A stretch of 64,000 nucleotides of DNA from Ereboglobus luteus (lineage in GTDB: Bacteria; Verrucomicrobiota; Verrucomicrobiia; Opitutales; Opitutaceae): contig NZ_CP023004.1 in assembly GCF_003096195.1 (NCBI RefSeq), positions 3,390,501-3,454,500 of the forward strand, in the 5' to 3' direction. Made by a program: the position numbers and the translations under genes. Under the pieces are notes generated by a model. That model made no database searches, had not been told where the DNA came from, and was given only the letters and a program-made list of their open reading frames with translations. Positions 36,593 through 46,500 of the stretch are shown in pieces; the stretch's first letter is position 1, and every line of letters starts with the position of its first letter.

Positions 36593-39500
36593 ATGAACGC
36601 GACAGAATACCCTCACTCCACTCACCCTTGGCTCCGAATGTTTCGCTTCATTTTCACTGTGCTTCCGTTCGCGGCCGGCTTCGTCATGTTTTTCCCGGCG
36701 GTTCCCTCGCATTGCGCGGAACCGTTGGAAAACGCGGCGGCATACTCATTGTTGCGCAACGAGGACGGGAGCTCGAAACCGGGCGCGTTTCCCATGGGGT
36801 TTGTGCGCGGGGAAACGGCCCAAACAGTGCAGCTTGGCTTTAGCCAGGTGCAGGACGTGGCGATGTTTGATTCATTGGTCAAGGGCGAGAAATATCCGGA
36901 GCCGTCCGCTTATTTGCAATCGAGGGAGGGCATTGAGTATTACAGCCTGGCGCTGCCCGCGGACAGCCTGGGGCCGCTGCATCTCAGCGCGGCGGGTGAA
37001 AATGCCATCGGCACGAAACCCGTGCCCGGCATCGGACCTTTGCTCCTCGCGCACGGGCCGGATGGCAAACCGTATTCGCATCCCAAGCACAAGACGCGCG
37101 CGCTGGCGAAGAGCATCGACCTTTGCGACGTTTTCGACCGCAACACGCGCCGGTATCTGGTCAGTTATGTGCGGGAGCATGTGCGCTCCCGGGTCGGCTC
37201 GCCGATTGACAACCGCATCGCGCGATGGGGACTCGACAACGAGTGGGAGGCCCGCCCGAACTATTCCCCGGAAGCGTGCCGCTTGTTTGTCGAGTGGCTG
37301 AAACGCGCCTACCAGAATAACATCACCGAGCTGAACAGGGCGTGGGGCTCGTCGTTCACCGCGTTCGACGCGGAGCTGACCAAGGAGCTGCCGCGCGAGG
37401 ATGATTACCTGCGGAAACCCGGACGGTTTCTCGACTGGTGCGATTTTCAATCCGAATATTTCATGCACGTGCTCGGCGAGCAGATGGCCGCGATGCGCGA
37501 GGCCGATCCGCGCAAGCGGGGTGTCGTGCACAAATCGACACAGATCACGCTCGAAATGCCTGCGACGAGCCGGACGCGCATGATAAACCACGGGCGTTTT
37601 GGCGACATTGCGCGGCCCCACAGCGGAGGGCTCTATGGCATCGACATGTATGGCGCCGGAGACAGGCAGGCGTATGAAATCAACTATATTTTTAATTGCA
37701 TTCGCCCGCATGATCGCGCGCCGGGATTCGGTGTGATGTTGTGCGAGGCCAACAACCACGGAGGGCCGGGGCACCAGTTCGCGGGCACAATGTGGCGGCT
37801 GCTTGCGAACGGATTGAAGTCCATGATGTTTTTCACGCCCGGCTACGTGGGCGCGCCGGTGAAGAGCGACTGGGATCATTTCTCTTTCATCGACCGCGAC
37901 ACGGGCCGTCCGAAGGACAAGTTTTTCTACGCCGCGCGCTGGGCAAACATGGTCCGCCGCACGGAGGAATTTTGGAGCGCCGCCGTGCCCGCGCCGGGAA
38001 TGCCCCGCATTGCGATGCTCGTGCCGAAACGCGATGTGCTTCTGAGCGAACGCTCCGAGCGGAACCAGAACACCGGCATGTTTTCCTACGCGCGGAACCA
38101 TCGCTGGATGGTTTTCCGCTGGTTGCGCGAGCAAGGTTATTGGGTCGATGTGCTGCCCTACGAAAAACTGGGCGACGATTACCTTTCCGCTTACGATGCG
38201 CTTGTGCTCGTCGGCGCCGAACACCTCTCGCCCACGGAATGCGAGACAATCGCCCGCCACGTCGCCTCGGGGCGCGTCCTTGTCGCCGACACGATGCCGG
38301 GCTACTTCGACCAGCATCATCGCGTGCTGAATGCCTTCGCGAAAGTCGCGGGAGTCGAGGCCTCGCGCCTGCCGGATCTGGGCGAGGTGCATTTTGATAT
38401 CAATGGCCGCAAGGTGTCCGCGAAAACGCCGGTTGCGGTCAACCTGCGCGCAGACGGCAACGCAAAGGTGCTTGCACGGGATGCCGCCGGAAAACCGCTC
38501 GCCTTGGTGAGCCCGTTTCACGGTGGCCGCATTTTGCTCATGCCGTTTGAACTCGGCTCACTTGAGCATGTCGAGAAAGGCAAGTCGCTCGACTCGCTGC
38601 AATCGGGCAACGCCCCCACGGCGGGCAGCGAGCCCTACGCATCATTCCCGGGCGAGTTCGACATCGGCGCGTGGCTGGGCGGATTGTTGAGAACCGCGGG
38701 GGTGAGGCCGGCATGTGCGATTTCGGGCGAAAACAGCGACAACGCGCGCATCATTCGCATCGAGCAGCCGTATGTCGATGCGAACGGAAACGTCGCCGTT
38801 GTCATTACAAATCGCGCCCAGATCGAACCGCGGGAAATAATGCGGGCGTGCGAAATCGAGCTGCCGCTGCCCGGCGGCGCATGGGCGGCGGGGCTCTGGG
38901 GCTCGGCGGAGTCGGACGAACTGCACCCCGTCTCCGTCGCGCAGGTTTCCGGCGCGTTGCATCGCGTGTCCCTGCCGGAGATCGCCAGCGCCGGGGTGCT
39001 TTATTTTTTCCGCAAACACGAGCCGCTGATCGGGATCACGAGCATCGAAGCGGAAGGCGGGGCGGTGGCGGTTGACGGCGTCACTCCCAAAATCGCACCG
39101 GGTGCCGCGCTCAAGGTGACAGCGCGTTTGTTTAACACGACGGGCGCGACGCTTTCATCGGGCGAAATGGCGTTGCGCGCGCCTTCCGGCTGGACAATCG
39201 GCGCGGAGCGCGTGCGCACCAAGGAGCTCGCCGCCGGCGAATCCGTTTCGGTGGAGTTTTCCATCATCCCCGAAAAAGACGGCAAGCGCATGAAGCCGGA
39301 TTGGATTTACCCGCTGGTCGCGCGCTGGGGCACTGATGGCAAAGACCGCTCCATCGCGGCAACCCATGTCGAAAGCGCGCCGTTGCCGGAGGACATTGCC
39401 TGGCTGCTCACCGACAACGCGAACTATCCCGAGACCCATCCCTACAAAAAGAAAACCGGCGCCACCTACGCGTATTCGAAAAGCGCCATGGCCGAGGCGG

Positions 39501-39907
39501 ACCCCATAAGCAAGGCGGGCAAGACGCCGCCCGGGCGCGCGCTACTCGGCGGTTTCGGAAGCATAGCCGGCGAACGCAACAGCTTTAACCGGGGTGGTTA
39601 CGTGAAAACTTTTTATGCGCGTTACAACACGCCCAAGGTCGAGGTGACGTTCGACCTGAAGGATGTGCGCACCGTGCGCCGCGTGAACATTGTTTCCGGC
39701 CCCGAGCCGGTGCGGCCCCAGGGCATTGAGGTGTTCACAAGCGAGGATGGCAAAACCTTCGCGCTGCAAAAAACGATCACTCCCGGCGAGCCATCGCTGG
39801 AACATGTCGCCGCGCTGGATGATATTCGCGCCCGCCATGTGAAGCTGGTCGTCACCTGGCCCAAGGCGGGCGGGACTCTCGACGAAGTCGAGATATGGGG
39901 ACGTTGA
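36593..39907 (+). CDS. Secreted GH42-like beta-galactosidase with C-terminal discoidin domain
   Basis: 1,104 residues with a signal peptide ending near residue 43. The (beta/alpha)8 region (about 150-480) has 'RWGLDNEWEARPNYSPEACRLF' (split strands; NE is the likely acid/base) and 'WLKRAYQNNITELNRAWGSSF', both GH42-like. The probable nucleophile is E in 'MLCEANNHGG'. A GATase-like domain follows (about 480-640, 'LREQGYWVDVLPYEKL'), as in GH42 trimers. Then comes a NEW3-like beta domain (815-920) and an F5/8-type discoidin module (about 960-1104) for carbohydrate binding. Divergence around the catalytic residues leaves the sugar open. It lies 25 bp after pgmB, in the same operon. Confidence 0.75.
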   Translation: MNATEYPHSTHPWLRMFRFIFTVLPFAAGFVMFFPAVPSHCAEPLENAAAYSLLRNEDGSSKPGAFPMGFVRGETAQTVQLGFSQVQDVAMFDSLVKGEKYPEPSAYLQSREGIEYYSLALPADSLGPLHLSAAGENAIGTKPVPGIGPLLLAHGPDGKPYSHPKHKTRALAKSIDLCDVFDRNTRRYLVSYVREHVRSRVGSPIDNRIARWGLDNEWEARPNYSPEACRLFVEWLKRAYQNNITELNRAWGSSFTAFDAELTKELPREDDYLRKPGRFLDWCDFQSEYFMHVLGEQMAAMREADPRKRGVVHKSTQITLEMPATSRTRMINHGRFGDIARPHSGGLYGIDMYGAGDRQAYEINYIFNCIRPHDRAPGFGVMLCEANNHGGPGHQFAGTMWRLLANGLKSMMFFTPGYVGAPVKSDWDHFSFIDRDTGRPKDKFFYAARWANMVRRTEEFWSAAVPAPGMPRIAMLVPKRDVLLSERSERNQNTGMFSYARNHRWMVFRWLREQGYWVDVLPYEKLGDDYLSAYDALVLVGAEHLSPTECETIARHVASGRVLVADTMPGYFDQHHRVLNAFAKVAGVEASRLPDLGEVHFDINGRKVSAKTPVAVNLRADGNAKVLARDAAGKPLALVSPFHGGRILLMPFELGSLEHVEKGKSLDSLQSGNAPTAGSEPYASFPGEFDIGAWLGGLLRTAGVRPACAISGENSDNARIIRIEQPYVDANGNVAVVITNRAQIEPREIMRACEIELPLPGGAWAAGLWGSAESDELHPVSVAQVSGALHRVSLPEIASAGVLYFFRKHEPLIGITSIEAEGGAVAVDGVTPKIAPGAALKVTARLFNTTGATLSSGEMALRAPSGWTIGAERVRTKELAAGESVSVEFSIIPEKDGKRMKPDWIYPLVARWGTDGKDRSIAATHVESAPLPEDIAWLLTDNANYPETHPYKKKTGATYAYSKSAMAEADPISKAGKTPPGRALLGGFGSIAGERNSFNRGGYVKTFYARYNTPKVEVTFDLKDVRTVRRVNIVSGPEPVRPQGIEVFTSEDGKTFALQKTITPGEPSLEHVAALDDIRARHVKLVVTWPKAGGTLDEVEIWGR

Positions 39908-40059
39908 TAAAAGGAGGGTTCCGACGTTCCGCTAATGGAATCGCTTGTTTGATAATTTGAATCATCTCCTTGTCCCGTCCCGCGACATAATAAAAATTCC
40001 GTTTATAGTAACTCCCTTCCGCTCGTTCCCCATTTTATACATCAACCCCGAATATCACT

Positions 40060-42228
40060 ATGATTATGCCCAACCCAAAAAAAATACTCGCCGCGTTGCT
40101 GATTTTTCCATGCGCCGTATTCGCACAGGAAGCCCCCGTCGTTCCGGATGATGACGATGATATTGTCGTGTTATCCCCCTTCGAGGTAAGGGAGGACGCC
40201 AATGGGGGCTACGCCGCCACCAACGCGGTCTCCGGCACGCGCCTTAACACCAATCTGCTGGAGCTTCCCAAGACAGTCGATGTGGTGACGTCCGATTTTA
40301 TCAAGGACATTGGCGCAATAGACATGGCAGGCGCCCTGCAATATACTCCCGGTGTTGTTCTTGCGGATGACAATGTGGGCTCGGACGATGCCTACGGCGG
40401 GCGTTTCTCAATTCGCGGCATACAGACCAACACATCCTATCGAAACGGTTTCCCCTCATCCTTTATTGTCGATCCCGTTCTCATCGACCGCATCGAAATA
40501 ATCAAGGGGCCGTCCTCCACTTTTTCCGGCCCCATTGAGCCGGGCGGCACGCGCAATTATATAACACGCAAACCACCCGGAAAGAGCACGACATCATTGT
40601 TCAGCCGTTATGAAAGCTTTAGCCGTTTTCGCGCGCAAATAGTCAACGGCGGTCCGCTGAAAACCGACAAGTCGCTTTCCTATCGCATTGCCGGTGTGTA
40701 TGAGGATTTCGACAGCTATCAGGATTTCGCCAACCGGAAGCGCCATGTCGGGGCGGGCACCCTGCTCTGGAAAATATCGTCCAAGGCCACGCTTCAAACC
40801 GATTTCCAATACGTTCGCAGCGAGGTTATTCCGAGCACCCACACGGGCATCTTCACCCTTGTAAACGGCGAGCGCACCTATCAGGACGACATCCCGCGCG
40901 AATTCAACCGCCAGGGACCGGAGGCCTTTGCCAACACCACGCAAATTTCCTCGCTGACCGACTTCACCTACAGAATAAATCACACGTGGACCGTTCGCGC
41001 CGGCCTTATATATACAAACCAGGATGTCGCCCGCCTCCTGCCCGGCACCGGCTCGCAAATAGTCATGGTCAACGGAAGGCGCGCAGTCTCGCGCACCGAG
41101 GTCACTTACATGAAGGACGCGATCAGCACCGCCGTGAATCCCCAGGTTTACGCGGTGGGCGAATTCAAATACGGAAAGATCTCGCACAAGCTGATGCTTG
41201 GCGCCGATTTTTATCATTTCGACACAAAAAACGACATATACAGAAAAACCGAGCTCACGCGCCTTTTTATAGACGACCGGGCCAATAATGATTACAGCCT
41301 CGGCAATCCGGCGGACTACGACGAGTTCAACCTGCGCCGCACACTGCACCGCTACAAGGCGCTCTCGATGAATAATATTATTCAGTTCTTTGGCAAACGC
41401 CTCACCATCATGCAGGCGCTCCGTTACACTCATCTTGATGATATTGCCAAAAACGACATGGTCACGGCCGCCAATCCCCGCGTGCAGGACACGCAATCCA
41501 ACTGGGTGCAATCCTATGGGGCGTCCTTGAAAATCCTGCCCGACATGTCGGTTTTCCTCAGCTACAGCCAGTCATTCAATCCGCAGGCTCTCTTTTTCAC
41601 TTATGAAGGCAACATGCTCAAGCCGCTCAAGGGCAGGGGCTGGGATGTCGGTGTGAAATACGACATTATAAAGAACAAGCTTTCGAGCACGCTCACGGCC
41701 TACGATTTGAAGCAAAACAACGCCATGATCGCCGACTTTGATCATTCGGGATATTATCTAAACAGTGGTGAAACGAAAAGCCGCGGCGTGGAGTTCACAC
41801 TCCAGGCGCACCCGGTGAAACCCTGGCAGGCCACGCTCGGCTACTCGTATATTGACGCCGAGATAGTAACCGCGCCCGCGTCCCGCCCCGAGCGTCTCGG
41901 ACGCGTGGCCAACATCCCCAAGCACCAGCTCACCCTGTGGAATCATTATCGCATTTCGAATGGCGCGCTCAAGGGACTGGCCGGCGGGCTCGGCGTCGTT
42001 TACATGTCCGCCCGGCGCACCCACGCCACGCTTGCCGACCAGCCCGGAATCGAGGCGCCGGGTTATACAAAATTGGACCTGAGCATTTCATACTCATTTA
42101 AACTCCGCAGGATGCCCGTCACCTTGCGCGGAGAGGTTAACAACCTCACCGACGAGAAGTATTTCTCCGCTTACAACTACTACGGCATGCCGCGCACCTA
42201 TTCGGGCTCGCTGGAGCTTCGGTTCTAA
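40060..42228 (+). CDS. TonB-dependent receptor, siderophore-receptor-like
   Basis: 722 residues, outer membrane. A signal peptide ends at 'VFAQEAP', then comes an acidic spacer (PDDDDD) and the Opitutaceae-type 'VVLSPFEVREDANGGYAATN' N-terminus. The plug (about 55-170) has 'LPKTVDVVTSDFIKDIG' and 'RIEIIKGPSSTFSGPIEPGG', and the barrel ends in phenylalanine (SGSLELRF). The plug resembles FhuA/FecA-type receptors, yet the position among glycoside hydrolases suggests sugar uptake. It lies 152 bp after the GH42-like gene, so it may have its own promoter, and 30 bp before an MFS gene. Confidence 0.9.
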   Translation: MIMPNPKKILAALLIFPCAVFAQEAPVVPDDDDDIVVLSPFEVREDANGGYAATNAVSGTRLNTNLLELPKTVDVVTSDFIKDIGAIDMAGALQYTPGVVLADDNVGSDDAYGGRFSIRGIQTNTSYRNGFPSSFIVDPVLIDRIEIIKGPSSTFSGPIEPGGTRNYITRKPPGKSTTSLFSRYESFSRFRAQIVNGGPLKTDKSLSYRIAGVYEDFDSYQDFANRKRHVGAGTLLWKISSKATLQTDFQYVRSEVIPSTHTGIFTLVNGERTYQDDIPREFNRQGPEAFANTTQISSLTDFTYRINHTWTVRAGLIYTNQDVARLLPGTGSQIVMVNGRRAVSRTEVTYMKDAISTAVNPQVYAVGEFKYGKISHKLMLGADFYHFDTKNDIYRKTELTRLFIDDRANNDYSLGNPADYDEFNLRRTLHRYKALSMNNIIQFFGKRLTIMQALRYTHLDDIAKNDMVTAANPRVQDTQSNWVQSYGASLKILPDMSVFLSYSQSFNPQALFFTYEGNMLKPLKGRGWDVGVKYDIIKNKLSSTLTAYDLKQNNAMIADFDHSGYYLNSGETKSRGVEFTLQAHPVKPWQATLGYSYIDAEIVTAPASRPERLGRVANIPKHQLTLWNHYRISNGALKGLAGGLGVVYMSARRTHATLADQPGIEAPGYTKLDLSISYSFKLRRMPVTLRGEVNNLTDEKYFSAYNYYGMPRTYSGSLELRF

Positions 42229-42258
42229 GCGGGGTCGTTTACACAGTTAATTTCTCCC

Positions 42259-43521
42259 ATGACCGCCGTTCCCGCACCCAAAGAGAAACCGCTCTCGCCG
42301 AATTACCGGTGGCTGATTCTGGGCATGCTGATTGTCATCGGCTACCTGAACCAGTTTGACCGGCAGACCGTCTCCGTCCTCAAGACGACAATCAAGGCGG
42401 CGTTTGAAATCGACGACTCCGGGTATGCGCTGCTCGTGAACGCGTTCACGGCGTGCTACGCGATCGCCTACATCGGAAGCGGCTGGGTCGTGGATCGCAT
42501 CGGCCCGCGCAAGGCGCTGGCGCTGTTTGTGGCGGGCTGGTCGCTCGTGACCGTGGGTTGCGGCATGGCGCACGCATTGTGGCTGATGGTGATTTTGCGC
42601 GGCCTGCTCGGGTTTGCGGAGCCGGGACTTTTTCCCGTCACGATGCGCGTCTCCACGGTATGGGCGCCCGACAAGAACCGCGGCGTTTTCATGGCGTTCG
42701 CCACGATTGGCACGAGCATCGGCAGCATCACAGCCGTGCCGATCATCGCATGGCTGACGATTCACTTTCACTGGCGGCTCTCGTTTGTCGTGCCCGGTGT
42801 GATCGGCATTGTTTTGGCGTGGATGTGGTGGCGGTGGTATCGAGAGCCGAAGGCCCAGGCGCAAGGCGCGCCGGCGACACCCGCGGAGGCGGCGCCCGTT
42901 GCCAAACCCGCCGCGCTGCCATGGACGACACTGTGGCGGCAGCGCCCGCTTTGGGGCGTGATACTCGTGCGCCTGATCAGCGATCCGGTGTGGTATTTTT
43001 GCCTGTTCTGGATGCCGGGCTATTTGCAGGAATCGAAACATGTTTCCATCGGCATGCTCGGCGTGATCGGCTGGATTCCGTTTTTGTGCGCGACAATCGG
43101 CGGGCTGGCGTTCACCGCGCTGTCCGACTATCGCGCAAAGCTCGCCGGCTTGCGCGGCCGAAAATTCCTCGTCATGGCGACGGCCGTGCTCGGGCCGCTA
43201 TGCTGGCTGATTCCGCACACGTCCGTGATGCCTACAATCGTGCTGTTCTGCGTTGTCGCGGTGTTGTGCAACGCCTGGCTCGGCTCCATCGCCCCGATCA
43301 TTGCGCAAGTGTTCCCCGTGGGCAATGTCGCGAGCGTTTACGGCATAGCAGGCGCATTCGGCGCCACGGGCGCGATTGTGTTCAACTGGCTCATCGGCCA
43401 GGCCGCCACGCTTTGGGGCATGGACACACTCTTCATCGTGATGGGCTGCCTGCACCCGTGCGCGGCGCTCGTGATGGCATTTTTCATACGCAGCGGGGAC
43501 ATGATAAAAACATCCCGCTGA
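42259..43521 (+). CDS. MFS transporter (hexuronate/ExuT-like)
   Basis: 420 residues with about twelve membrane helices. Family signs are 'GYLNQFDRQTVSVL' in helix 1, the A-motif loop 'GWVVDRIGPRKALAL' and 'RGLLGFAEPGLFPVTMRV' in helix 4, which is typical of the anion:cation symporter group (hexuronate, glucarate). It is a different branch from the MFS protein at 28489. Placed directly after a TonB receptor, it would move the imported sugar into the cytoplasm. Confidence 0.88.
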   Translation: MTAVPAPKEKPLSPNYRWLILGMLIVIGYLNQFDRQTVSVLKTTIKAAFEIDDSGYALLVNAFTACYAIAYIGSGWVVDRIGPRKALALFVAGWSLVTVGCGMAHALWLMVILRGLLGFAEPGLFPVTMRVSTVWAPDKNRGVFMAFATIGTSIGSITAVPIIAWLTIHFHWRLSFVVPGVIGIVLAWMWWRWYREPKAQAQGAPATPAEAAPVAKPAALPWTTLWRQRPLWGVILVRLISDPVWYFCLFWMPGYLQESKHVSIGMLGVIGWIPFLCATIGGLAFTALSDYRAKLAGLRGRKFLVMATAVLGPLCWLIPHTSVMPTIVLFCVVAVLCNAWLGSIAPIIAQVFPVGNVASVYGIAGAFGATGAIVFNWLIGQAATLWGMDTLFIVMGCLHPCAALVMAFFIRSGDMIKTSR

Positions 43522-43564
43522 AACGCGCCCCATTTCCAACAATAACAAAACCTCATAGAGCATC

Positions 43565-46500
43565 ATGAATATAAAACAAACCCCGAGAACGATCTGGTTA
43601 ACAGTGGTCGCCGCATTATGCGCGGGCACAATCGCGCCCCTCGCCGCCGACCCCGTCCAGGCTGTCCAGGCCGACGCGTTTGTGGCGTCCACCGCCGTCG
43701 CCACGCATTGGCGCAAGGGCGGCAGCGCCACCAATCCGTTTCCGGATGTTTACATGACCAAGTTCGACGAACTCTCCAGCCTGGTGATAGATTCTGGCAT
43801 TCGCCACATTCGCGACACGGGCAGCACGCCCGACTTTATTAAAAAGATACAAATGCTTTCCGACGCGGGCGTGAAGAGCATCATCACAATCCATCCCGCG
43901 GCGGGCATCCGTCCGAATTCCCTCTACTGGGCCGCCGGCGCCGCATACAGCGTCGATGACTACGTGCGCGTCGTGGGGCGCGACGTGATAGCCTATCTCG
44001 AAATGAACAACGAGCTCGACATGGCCAGCCAGCGCTCCGCCACATACTGGCGCCCGAACGACACAGTGACACTTTCGGACGACCCGGAATCGGCGAATTA
44101 TTATATTAATTATATCAAGGCCGCGACCGCGGATGCGAAAGCCTCCCTCGCCGCCTCCGGCGACGGTTCAATCGCCAGCGTGCCTCTCATCGGGCCTTCT
44201 TTTGCGACGACTGAAAAGGGCCCGAACTCAAGTTACACAAGGGCGGGCGACCTGAGCCAGCATGTCGATTTCAGCAATATTCATCATTATTACCTGGGAA
44301 GGGAGCCCGAGACCTCCACGATCCGCGGCATTGATTATGTCGTGGAAAACTGCGCGCGCGAGCAGGCTCCCGGCAAGGGCATGATCGCGACCGAGGGCGG
44401 CGAAAGCACGATAGCCGGAACATCGAAGCAGATCTGGCCCGCCGTGATCCAGGGGCGCTACATGCCGCGTTATTTTCTCACCCACTTCCTGAAGGGGTTC
44501 ACCGTGACGGCCGCATACGAACTCGTGGACGAAAGCAGGGGCGCGAGCGTTCCCAACACAAACAAAGAGGACAACTTCGGCCTCATTAAAAACGACCTTA
44601 CGCCCAAGCCCGCGTATCACGCGGTGAAGAACATGCTTTCAGTCCTGAAAGACCCCGGCCCGTCGTTTGAGCCGGCGACACTTGACTACGCGATGAGCGG
44701 CGGAACTGACAATGTGAACACCGCGTTTTTCCAAAAGCGAAACGGCGATTTTTACCTGTGCCTCTGGCTTGGCGTTTCCAGTTATGATTCCACCGGGGAT
44801 GGCTCGATTTTTGACAATCCGCCGCAGTCGGTCACCCTCGCTTTGCCCGCCGAAATCCAAAGCGCGCGCATTTTCATCCTGGACGACACCGGCGCGATGA
44901 CTTCCGCCGCGGCAAGCATCGCGGGCAACGCCATCACTGTGAGCGTCACCGATCGCGTTACGATTGTCCGCCTTAGCGCGACAAGCAATGGCGGTGAGGC
45001 ATCGATGCCCACGGGGCTGCGCGCGGCTCCCGCAAGCGGGCAGATCGCGCTCAAGTGGGCTCCCGTTTTTGAAGCCACATCCTATACAGTCAAACGCGCT
45101 TCCTCCGCCTCCGGTCCGTTCACCGTGGTCGCCTCCGGGCTTGCGTCGCCCGAGTATACGGACACCGGCCTCACGGATGGAACCACCGTGTATTATAAAG
45201 TCACGGCGACTGCTCCCGGCGGTGAAAGTGTCGAATCCGTGCACATCGCCGCGACGCCGTTCAAGCCTATTATCGACAACGCCGACGGTTTGCCGGAAGT
45301 GACGCTTAACGGCGCATGGACGGCCTCCACCGCCGCCCCATTTGGAAATAATAATTTCCCCGTCGATTATTATAATACCAATTTTATCCACGACGGAAAT
45401 ACTGCCAAGGGAACTAAGAGCGTTGTATTTACTCCGACAATCACGACCGCCGGCAATTATAATGTGTATATTCGCTGGACCGCCACGAGCGGCCGCTCCA
45501 ACAACACGCCGGTTGAAGTCACAGACAGCGAGGGGACGCACCAATATACCGTGAACCAGCGCATCAACAGCGGCACTTGGGTGCTGCTCGGCACTTTCAA
45601 ATTTGCCGCGGGCGCGACTGGCAATGTCACAATTAAAAACGACAGCACCAACGGGCACGTCATTGCCGACGCCGTCCGCCTCGTGCTCGACATGCCGCGT
45701 TCGCCGGCCGGTTTGACCGCCTCGACAGACGCGCCGCCGGTTGCGCTGTCATGGACTGCCGTCACGGGCGCCACGGGTTACACCGTGCGCCGCGCGACTT
45801 CGCAACACGGGCCATGGACACTGCTTGCTGACAACGTGCCCGGCACCAGCTACAGCGACGCCGGCACCGAGGCCGACACCGTTTATTATTACACGGTCTC
45901 GACCGTGGGCGGCACGGGCGAGGGCGCGCCGGGTTATCCGGTTGCGGGCGCGAGCATGCGCCCGGTCATCACCAGCGCGGCCACGAAAAACGGCGTCGTC
46001 GGCGAGCCGTTCTCCTATCAGATCATCGCCCAATATTCGCCAACGGCCTACGATGCGACTGGGCTTCCGTCGGGTTTGGCTGTCAACCAAACCTCCGGTA
46101 TGATTTCCGGCACCGCCGCGACATCCGGCACCTATAATGTCGTCCTGTCCGCAAGCAATGCCGCGGGCTCCGGCACGGCGGCGCTTCTGCTGGACATCGC
46201 CTCGGAGCTCTTCGCGCCGGTCATCACAAGCGCGACAACCGCCGTCGCCCACGAGGGTGAGCAATTCCTCTACGAACTCACGGCAAGCCAGCAGCCGGAC
46301 ACCCTGACTGCGACGCCGATGCCCGCGGGCCTGGATTACGATCCGGCCACGTCGATGATCAGCGGCATACCGACCGCAAGCGGCACATACAACATCATGC
46401 TCTCGGCAACGAATCGCAAGGGCACCGGCACGGCCAGTCTTGAGCTCGTCGTCGAACCCGTGCGCTACCCCCCGTCGATATCCAGCCCGACGTCGGCCTC